Assembly (NCBI GenBank): GCA_024231975.1
Contig: JAAEQB010000051.1
Location: 62,001 to 126,000 of the forward strand
Length of the DNA: 64,000 bases
Direction of reading: 5' to 3'
Origin: Allobosea sp.
Lineage (GTDB): Bacteria; Pseudomonadota; Alphaproteobacteria; Rhizobiales; Beijerinckiaceae
The notes below the pieces were generated by a model. The model had not been told where the DNA came from. It did not search any database and was given only the letters and a program-made list of their open reading frames with translations. The position numbers and the translations under genes were made by a program. This document shows positions 58,348-64,000 of the stretch, piece by piece (the stretch's first letter is position 1; every line of letters begins with the position of its first letter).

Positions 58348-58419
58348 GGAATTTCGTCAACCAATAATTCCATATGAGAGAATTTTTGTACCATAAATTC
58401 CTGTATATGAAATTTATTG
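58348..58419. promoter_or_regulatory. AT-rich operator/promoter region between the operon and its IclR gene
   Basis: In a GC-rich genome this 70-bp stretch is strikingly AT-rich. It contains GGAATT (58348-58353) with AATTCC (58366-58371), and GAATTT (58380-58385) with AAATTC (58395-58400), two nested inverted repeats, plus repeated ATATGA words. It is a likely IclR binding region controlling both directions. Confidence 0.55.
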
Positions 58420-58451
58420 TAACGTCGATTTAACTCTATTAGCGTGGGCGG

Positions 58452-59261
58452 ATGACTGATTCTGCCGAGCCTCTTTCCAGCCTGCGCCGCGCGCTCGGCC
58501 TGCTGCGCCTGGTCGGAGCGGCGGATGCCGGCGGCATCCGCCTGAAGGACCTCGCCGAGCAGGCCGGCTGCAGCCAGCCGACGGCGCATCGCGCCTTGCA
58601 GGATCTCGTCGCCGAGGGCTTCGTCGAGCAGGTCGGCAAGCGCTACCGGCTGGCGCTCGACTTCTTCGTGCTGGCGGCGCGCGCCGGTCATGCCGACGGC
58701 CTGCGCGACCTTGCCAAGCCGGTGCTGCTGCGCCTCTCGGCGACGCTGACCGACACGATCTTTCTGCTGGTGCGCAACGGCTATGAAGCCGTCTGCCTCG
58801 ACCGGATCGAGGGCCCGTTCCCGATCCGCTCCTTCACCGGCGATATCGGCGGCAAGGTGCCGCTCGGGCTGGGGCAGGGCAGTCTGGCCATCCTCGCCCA
58901 TCTGCCCGAGCCCGAGCGTGAGGCGGTGATCCGTTTCAACGTGCCGCGCCTGCTCGACCGCGGCTTCCTCGACGAGGCGGCGCTGCGGGTCGAATTGGAG
59001 AAGGCCCGGGCGCAGGGCTGGGTCAATCTCAACACCGGGCTGATCCCGGGCATGGCAGGCCTCGGCGTGCCGGTCTTCGATGCGCAGGGGCGCGCCGTCG
59101 CGGCGCTCAGCGTCGGCACGCTGGCGGATCGCCTGCGGCCGGAGCGGTTGCCGGGGGTCGTCGGCATCCTCAAAGCTGAGGCTGCGACATTGGGCGCGAT
59201 GCTCAACCCGTTCGACACGGCCTTGCGCCATCCCTCCCGCAGTCTGAGTTCTGTGGCATGA
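58452..59261 (+). CDS. IclR-family transcription regulator
   Basis: This 269-residue regulator has the winged-helix domain (SLRRALGLLRLVGAADAGGIRLKDLAEQAGCSQPTAHRALQDLVAEGFVEQ, residues 10-62) and the effector domain (DTIFLLVRNGYEAVCLDRIEG, GLGVPVFDAQGRAVAALSV). It is divergent from the transporter/dehydrogenase operon and probably controls it. Its stop overlaps the PfkB kinase start (ATGA), linking it also to sugar metabolism. Confidence 0.92.
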   Translation: MTDSAEPLSSLRRALGLLRLVGAADAGGIRLKDLAEQAGCSQPTAHRALQDLVAEGFVEQVGKRYRLALDFFVLAARAGHADGLRDLAKPVLLRLSATLTDTIFLLVRNGYEAVCLDRIEGPFPIRSFTGDIGGKVPLGLGQGSLAILAHLPEPEREAVIRFNVPRLLDRGFLDEAALRVELEKARAQGWVNLNTGLIPGMAGLGVPVFDAQGRAVAALSVGTLADRLRPERLPGVVGILKAEAATLGAMLNPFDTALRHPSRSLSSVA

Positions 59262-60211
59262 TCCTGGTCTGCGGCGAGGCGCTGGTCGATCTCTTCCTCG
59301 ATCCGCCCGAGGGAGCGGAGATGGCCGGGCGCGCCGTCGCCGGCGGCTCGCCCTTCAATGTCGCGATCGGCCTGGCGCGGCTCGGCATTCCCGTCGGCTT
59401 CCTCGGCGCGATCTCGCTGGATGGCATCGGTTCGATGCTGGCGGAGAGGTTGCAGCAGGAAGGCGTCGATCCTCGTTTCATCGTCCGCAGCGACCGGCTC
59501 TCGACGATCTCGGCGGTGGCGACGGGGGCGGACGGGCAGCCGAGCTACGGTTTTCATGGCGAAGGCGCGGCCGACCGCTTCCTGCTGCCGGCCGATCTGC
59601 CGGCTACGTTGCCGCCGGAGATACGGGCGCTGACTTTCGGCTCCTACAGCATGGCGGTCGAGCCGACCGGCGCGGCGCTCGCCTCACTCGCGGAGCGCCA
59701 GCACGGCCGGCTTGTGATCAGTGTCGATCCGAACCTGCGCCCGGGCGTGGTGCCGGACATGGCGCTATGGGCTCGCGCGGCCGAGCGCTTCTACCGCACC
59801 GCGACCATCGTCAAGGCGAGCGACGAGGATGTCCGCATCGCCTGGGGCGGGACGCTTTCGCTGCAGGAGGCGGCCGCCTATTGGCTCGGGCTCGGCGCAA
59901 AACTGGTGATGATCACGCGTGGGGCGGACGGTGTTGTCGGCTTCTGCGCCGACGGCGAGGTCGAGCTGCCGGCGAGAGTGGTCGAGGTCCGTGACACCGT
60001 GGGCGCCGGCGACAGTTTCCATGCCGCCTTGCTGGCGCGGCTGGCGCAGACGGACCGCTTGAGCATCGAAGGTATTGTTGGGCTCGATCGGGCGGCATTG
60101 GCTGAATTGCTGAGCTACGCTGCGACGGCGGCAGCCATCACCGTCGGCCGGCGCGGAGCCGATCTGCCGAAAGCGGTAGAGGTGGCAGCGGAACTCGCCC
60201 GTTCGGGCTGA
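59258..60211 (+). CDS. PfkB-family carbohydrate kinase (fructokinase-like)
   Basis: This 317-residue kinase has the ribokinase-family signatures: GGSPFNVAIGLARLG, DPNLRPGV, TRGADGVVGF and the catalytic DTVGAGDSFHAALLA (Asp base, anion hole GAGD). The VCGEALVDLF opening is like fructokinase. With pgi just downstream, fructose 6-phosphate production is plausible. It is coupled to the IclR gene by a four-base overlap. Confidence 0.9.
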   Translation: MILVCGEALVDLFLDPPEGAEMAGRAVAGGSPFNVAIGLARLGIPVGFLGAISLDGIGSMLAERLQQEGVDPRFIVRSDRLSTISAVATGADGQPSYGFHGEGAADRFLLPADLPATLPPEIRALTFGSYSMAVEPTGAALASLAERQHGRLVISVDPNLRPGVVPDMALWARAAERFYRTATIVKASDEDVRIAWGGTLSLQEAAAYWLGLGAKLVMITRGADGVVGFCADGEVELPARVVEVRDTVGAGDSFHAALLARLAQTDRLSIEGIVGLDRAALAELLSYAATAAAITVGRRGADLPKAVEVAAELARSG

Positions 60212-60321
60212 CGATCCTCCCTCTGCATATCCGTCCTGCCCGGCTGCCGCCGTGACCTTGCCGCTATCGGTGTGCTACCTCCGTTTGCCGCTGCGGCGGC
60301 CGATCGCAATCGCCACGGAGG

Positions 60322-61950
60322 ATGATCGTGCTGGAGAAGGCCTGGGCGGATCTCGCCGCGCATCGCACCCGAACCGTCTCACACCATCTGCGCGAGCTCT
60401 TCGCCGCTGATCCGCAGCGCTTTTCCAGCTTCTCCGCCCGGCTCGACGACCTCTTGCTCGACTACTCCAAGACGGCGGTGACGCCTGAGACCATCGAGTT
60501 GCTGCTGGCGCTCGCCCAAGCGGCGGATGTCGAGGCCAAGCGCGACGCGATGTTCGCCGGCGAGCCGATCAACACGACGGAGGGGCGCGCCGTACTGCAT
60601 ACGGCGCTGCGCAACCAGTCGGGCCGGCCGGTCAAGGTCGATGGCGTCGATGTCATGCCCGAGGTCAATGCTGTCCTCGAGCGGATGTCCGCCTTCGCTG
60701 AAGGTATCCGCAGCGGCAAGATTGCGGCTGCTAATGGGGAACGCTTCACCGATGTTGTCAATATCGGCATCGGCGGTTCCGATCTCGGGCCGGTGATGGC
60801 GACGCTGGCGCTGGCGCCCTATCATGACGGGCCGCGCCTGCATTACGTCTCCAATGTCGACGGCGCCCATATCGCCGATACGCTGGCCAAGCTCGATCCG
60901 GCCCGGACGCTGGTGATCGTGGCCTCAAAGACTTTCACCACGATCGAGACCATGACCAATGCTGCAACGGCGCGGCGCTGGATCGCTGGCTCGCTCGGCG
61001 AAGAGGCGGTCGCCAAGCATTTCGCCGCGGTCTCGACCGCGCTCGACAAGGTCGCGGCTTTCGGTATCCAGCCGGACCGGATCTTCGGCTTCTGGGACTG
61101 GGTCGGCGGGCGTTATTCGGTCTGGTCGGCGATCGGCCTGCCGGTGATGATCGCGATCGGCCCCGAGAATTTCCGCGCCTTCCTCGCCGGCGCGCATGCG
61201 ATGGATGAGCATTTCCGCACCGCGCCGCTCGACAAGAACCTGCCGGTGCTGTTCGCCTTGATCGGGCTCTGGCATCGCGAGAGCTGCGGTTATCCGGCCC
61301 GCGCCGTGCTACCTTACGACCAGCGCTTGGCGCGGCTGCCGGCCTATCTGCAGCAGCTCGACATGGAGTCGAACGGCAAGCGCGTGCACAAGGCCGGCGG
61401 GGCGGTGACGCGGCCGACCGGTCCGCTGGTCTGGGGCGAGCCCGGCACCAATGGCCAGCATGCCTTCTTCCAGCTGCTGCACCAGGGCACGGACATCATC
61501 CCCTGCGAGTTCCTGATTGCGGGCGAGGGACATGAGCCGGAGCTGAGCCACCAGCATCGGCTGCTGCTCGCCAATTGCCTCGCCCAGAGCGAGGCGATGA
61601 TGAAGGGCCGCACGCTCGAGGAGGCGAAGGCGCAGCTCGCCAAGCAGGGGCTGTCGGCTGAGGCGGCCGAGCACCTCGCGCCGCACAAGGTTTTCCCGGG
61701 CAACCGGCCGAGTGTGACCATCGCCTATCGCAAGCTCGACCCGTTCACGCTCGGGCGGCTGATCGCGCTTTACGAGCATCGCGTCTTCGTCGAGGCTGCC
61801 GTGTTCGACATCAACGCCTTCGACCAATGGGGCGTCGAGCTCGGCAAGGAGCTGGCGACGGCGCTGCTGCCGGTGATCGAGGGCAAGGCGCCGGCCGAAG
61901 CGCATGACGCTTCGACGGCGGGGCTGGCGCGCTATCTGACCGGGCGGTAG
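60322..61950 (+). CDS. pgi: glucose-6-phosphate isomerase Pgi
   Basis: This 542-residue enzyme interconverts glucose 6-phosphate and fructose 6-phosphate. Motifs: NIGIGGSDLGPVM, ASKTFTTIETMTNA, the PGI signatures FWDWVGGRYSVWSAIGLP and LPAYLQQLDMESNGKRV, catalytic Glu in ESNGK, His in GEPGTNGQHAFFQLLHQG and the late Lys in FDQWGVELGKEL. It probably belongs with the kinase gene 110 bases upstream. ATG 60322 has GGAGG nearby. Confidence 0.97.
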   Translation: MIVLEKAWADLAAHRTRTVSHHLRELFAADPQRFSSFSARLDDLLLDYSKTAVTPETIELLLALAQAADVEAKRDAMFAGEPINTTEGRAVLHTALRNQSGRPVKVDGVDVMPEVNAVLERMSAFAEGIRSGKIAAANGERFTDVVNIGIGGSDLGPVMATLALAPYHDGPRLHYVSNVDGAHIADTLAKLDPARTLVIVASKTFTTIETMTNAATARRWIAGSLGEEAVAKHFAAVSTALDKVAAFGIQPDRIFGFWDWVGGRYSVWSAIGLPVMIAIGPENFRAFLAGAHAMDEHFRTAPLDKNLPVLFALIGLWHRESCGYPARAVLPYDQRLARLPAYLQQLDMESNGKRVHKAGGAVTRPTGPLVWGEPGTNGQHAFFQLLHQGTDIIPCEFLIAGEGHEPELSHQHRLLLANCLAQSEAMMKGRTLEEAKAQLAKQGLSAEAAEHLAPHKVFPGNRPSVTIAYRKLDPFTLGRLIALYEHRVFVEAAVFDINAFDQWGVELGKELATALLPVIEGKAPAEAHDASTAGLARYLTGR

Positions 61951-61957
61951 CTCGCGA

Positions 61958-62065
61958 CGTCATTCTCGGGCGGAGCGAAGCGCAGACCCGAGAATCTCTG
62001 GACGAGAAGGCGCCGGCCGGCGTCTCATCCGGCTTGAGATGCTCGGGTCAGGCCCGAGCATGACG
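61958..62065 (+). repeat. structured intergenic repeat, family 2, copy 2
   Basis: This 108-bp element is bounded by CGTCAT and ATGACG and closely matches the element at 44303-44410, with the same two hairpins. It lies between convergent pgi and the NADH dehydrogenase gene and may act as their shared terminator. Confidence 0.88.
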
Positions 62066-62069
62066 CGCT

Positions 62070-63344
62070 TCAGGCGCTGCCACCCGGCTGCTTCACGTCG
62101 CGCTGGGTGATCAGCCTGGCGCTGCGCTGGTCGCGGGCGTGGATCCAGAGCCAGCTCAGCGCGACGCTGAGCCGGTTGCGCACGCCGATCAGGAAATAGA
62201 TGTGCGCCAGGCCCCAGAGCCACCAGGCGAGCCAGCCCTTCAGCTTGACCCGGCCGAAATCGATGATGGCGACGCGCTTGCCGACGGTCGCGAGGCTGCC
62301 AGCATGGCTGTAGGCGAAGGGGCGCGGCGCCTTGTCGCCGGCGAGCCGGCGCTTGATCGTCGCGGCGACATGGCGGCCCTGCTGCTTGGCGGCGGGGGCG
62401 ATGCCGGGCACTGGCTTGCCGTCCTGGTCCTTGACCATGGCGGTGTCGCCGATCGCGAAGATCTCGGGGTGGCCGGGCACGCTGAGATCGGGCTCGACCT
62501 CGACGCGGCCCGCGCGGTCCATGGGCGCAGCGAGCCAGGCGCCAGCCGGCGAGGCGCGTACGCCGGCGGCCCAGATGACGGTGGCTGCCGGTAGGGGCTC
62601 CTCGCCGATCACGACGCCATCAGGCGTGCAGGCGGTGACGGGCGCGCCGGTGCGGACCTCGACGCCGATGCGTTGCAGTTCGTGATGCGCATAGGTCGCA
62701 AGGTCCGCGTCGAAGCTGGGCAGGGTGCGCGGGCCAGCCTCGACCAGCACCACGCGGGTCGTGCGGGTGTCGATCCGGCGGAATTCCTCCGGCAAGGTGG
62801 CACGGGCCAGCTCGGCGATCGTGCCGGCGAGCTCGACGCCGGTCGGGCCGGCGCCGATGACGACGAAGGTCAGCAGCGCGGCGCGGCGTTCCGGATCGGC
62901 CTCCGCCTCGGCGCGCTCGAAGGCGGTGAGGATGCGGCGGCGGATCGTGGTCGCGTCTTCCAGCGTCTTCAGGCCTGGCGCATGGGGCTCCCAGTCGTCA
63001 TGGCCGAAATAGGCGTGGGTGGCGCCGGTGGCGATGACGAGCGTGTCATAATGCAGGATCTCGCCGGTCGAGAGCGTGACCTCGCGCAGGGCCGTATCGA
63101 TGCCGGTGACCTCGGCCAGCAGCGTGGTGACGTCGGTACGGCGCCGGAACAGATGCCGGATCGGCCAGGCGATCTCGGAGGTTGCGAGCGAGGCGGTCGC
63201 GACCTGGTAGAGCAGCGGCTGGAACAGGTGGTGGTTGCGCCGGTCGACGATGGTGATGCGGGCATCGGCGCCGGCGAGGCGATGCACCGCCTCCAAACCG
63301 GCGAAGCCGCCGCCGATCACCACGACATGATGCGCTCCGCTCAT
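62070..63344 (-). CDS. ndh: type II NADH:quinone oxidoreductase (NDH-2)
   Basis: This 424-residue flavoprotein has FAD-binding VVVIGGGFAGLEAVHRLA, FQPLLYQVATASL, the NAD-binding VVIGAGPTGVELAGTIAEL, IWAAGVRASP and IFAIGDTAMV. The C-terminal hydrophobic region (LKGWLAWWLWGLAHIYFLIGVRNRL) anchors it to the membrane. It passes electrons from NADH to quinone without pumping protons. Stop lies just beside the repeat. Confidence 0.93.
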   Translation of the reverse strand: MSGAHHVVVIGGGFAGLEAVHRLAGADARITIVDRRNHHLFQPLLYQVATASLATSEIAWPIRHLFRRRTDVTTLLAEVTGIDTALREVTLSTGEILHYDTLVIATGATHAYFGHDDWEPHAPGLKTLEDATTIRRRILTAFERAEAEADPERRAALLTFVVIGAGPTGVELAGTIAELARATLPEEFRRIDTRTTRVVLVEAGPRTLPSFDADLATYAHHELQRIGVEVRTGAPVTACTPDGVVIGEEPLPAATVIWAAGVRASPAGAWLAAPMDRAGRVEVEPDLSVPGHPEIFAIGDTAMVKDQDGKPVPGIAPAAKQQGRHVAATIKRRLAGDKAPRPFAYSHAGSLATVGKRVAIIDFGRVKLKGWLAWWLWGLAHIYFLIGVRNRLSVALSWLWIHARDQRSARLITQRDVKQPGGSA

Positions 63345-63405
63345 CGGCCATCCCTCGTTCCGGCAGGACGAGGTTTTGTAACACGGTTCTGCGGGAAGGC
63401 TCGTA

Positions 63406-63786
63406 TCAGCCCTTCAGCAGGCCCGATTGCGCCAGCGCGGTCGCGGTACGCGGACTGAAGGCGGCCGGGATGTCGTAGACCAGCACCAGCCGCAGCAGCG
63501 CCTTGACGTCGACATCGTGCGGCTGCGCCTGGAGCGGGTCCGGGAAGAAGAACAGCGCGTCGAGTTCACCCTGTGCGATCATCGCGCCGATCTGCTGGTC
63601 GCCGCCAAGCGGGCCGCTCTTGACCAGGCGGATCTGCAGATCGGGCATGGACTGCTTCAGCACCGAGCCGGTGGTGGCGGTCGCGACGATGCGATGCGGT
63701 GCGATCAGCTCGGCATGGTCGCTCGCCCATTGCGCCAGTTCCGGCTTCTTGCGGTCATGCGCGATCATCCCGATCGTCAGCGGCAT
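63406..63786 (-). CDS. mgsA: methylglyoxal synthase MgsA
   Basis: This 126-residue enzyme converts dihydroxyacetone phosphate to methylglyoxal. It has IGMIAHDRKKPELAQWA, ATATTGSVL, the phosphate and catalytic motif SGPLGGDQQIGAMI with the catalytic Asp, and FFPDPLQAQPHDVDVKALLRL. The C-terminus is short, as in E. coli relatives. It overflows triose phosphate when phosphate is low. It precedes the NDH-2 gene by about 60 bases on the same strand. Confidence 0.95.
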   Translation of the reverse strand: MPLTIGMIAHDRKKPELAQWASDHAELIAPHRIVATATTGSVLKQSMPDLQIRLVKSGPLGGDQQIGAMIAQGELDALFFFPDPLQAQPHDVDVKALLRLVLVYDIPAAFSPRTATALAQSGLLKG

Positions 63787-63806
63787 CGTCGCTTTCCTTT
63801 ATCGCC

Positions 63807-64000
63807 TCACGGAATCCAGCGCCGCGACTGCTCGGCGCGGTCGTCATAGCTCGCCTCGAAGATCGGCGAAGCGAGGGTGGCGCGGACCTTGAGGATGCCG
63901 CTGCCGATATTGCGGAAGCCGTGCCTCGCGCCGGCCGGGATCACGATCGACTGGTTGGCCCGCAGGATCAGGCTCTCGCCGCGCAGCGTGATCTCCGCCT
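63807..64000 (-). CDS. cupin-domain protein, C-terminal part (cut by window edge)
   Basis: The last 64 codons are present. They include LILRANQSIVIPAGARHGFRN, with a cupin motif 2 of the type G-x-x-x-x-P-x-x-x-x-H, then ILKVRATLASPIFEASYDD. The N-terminal metal motif lies outside the window. It ends 20 bases before mgsA on the same strand. Substrate or sugar-binding role unknown. Confidence 0.75.
   Translation of the reverse strand, partial: AEITLRGESLILRANQSIVIPAGARHGFRNIGSGILKVRATLASPIFEASYDDRAEQSRRWIP

Overview
The window is a GC-rich chromosomal segment of an alphaproteobacterium, most likely a member of the Hyphomicrobiales (a Bosea-like organism is my best guess, by inference from gene content, not from a search). 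Pointers are the helicase / S4 protein / FdxA / CarD neighbourhood, a cyclic beta-glucan exporter of the NdvA/ChvA type, the aroK-aroB-CBS protein block beside xerD, small DUF1236, DUF3008 and DUF2938 proteins, and many amino-compound ABC transporters. I count about 63 protein genes and one tRNA (Arg, anticodon CCT). No CRISPR array, insertion sequence, prophage or rRNA is visible. Genes are tightly packed, with many 1-4 base overlaps that imply translational coupling.

Layout. 1-2,000: end of an alpha/beta hydrolase, then a haloalkane dehalogenase coupled to a TetR repressor behind a perfect 18-bp palindrome. 2,245-7,465: SUV3-like helicase, HslR-like S4 protein, ferredoxin FdxA and CarD, closed by a strong terminator. 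7,469-15,074: envelope and housekeeping genes (dienelactone hydrolase, M48 lipoprotein protease, degenerate nuclease), the tRNA, an acetyltransferase, a racemase, a spermidine-synthase-like protein, an amidohydrolase and a DUF2938 membrane protein. 15,257-17,635: a ROK-like protein whose motifs run in permuted order, then an esterase bracketed by inverted copies of a structured repeat.

17,650-22,380 (minus strand) is the most interesting block. It is one operon encoding a [2Fe-2S] subunit, a TAT-exported molybdenum hydroxylase of the IorB/xanthine dehydrogenase family, and then SoxX, SoxY, SoxZ and SoxA. SoxB and SoxCD are absent and the SoxY carrier arm ends CIDGG instead of GGCGG. This suggests a Sox-type carrier system rewired to a molybdenum hydroxylase.

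22,815-40,358: mechanosensitive channel, CAP lipoprotein, D-Ala-D-Ala dipeptidase, NdvA-like exporter, orphan TRAP binding protein, ChaA antiporter, CBS-domain protein, aroB, aroK, a fused pabB-pabC, a 47-residue membrane protein coupled to xerD, a KefB/YbaL antiporter and small proteins. 40,497-47,205: an IclR-controlled amino-acid ABC transporter with a DoeB-like deacylase and an EutB-like PLP dehydratase (partial likeness to ectoine catabolism), plus a signal-less binding protein. 47,380-51,478: DUF1236 protein, a Gfo/Idh/MocA dehydrogenase with a TIM-barrel isomerase, and a GAF/HD-GYP protein.

51,653-58,272 (minus) is a seven-gene operon joining a PotABCD-like transporter to a three-part flavoprotein/[2Fe-2S] dehydrogenase, so uptake and first oxidation of an unknown amine or imino acid are encoded together. 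A divergent IclR regulator is coupled to a PfkB kinase and followed by pgi. The window ends with a type II NADH dehydrogenase, methylglyoxal synthase and the end of a cupin protein. Two families of about 110-bp structured intergenic repeats occur, two copies each.
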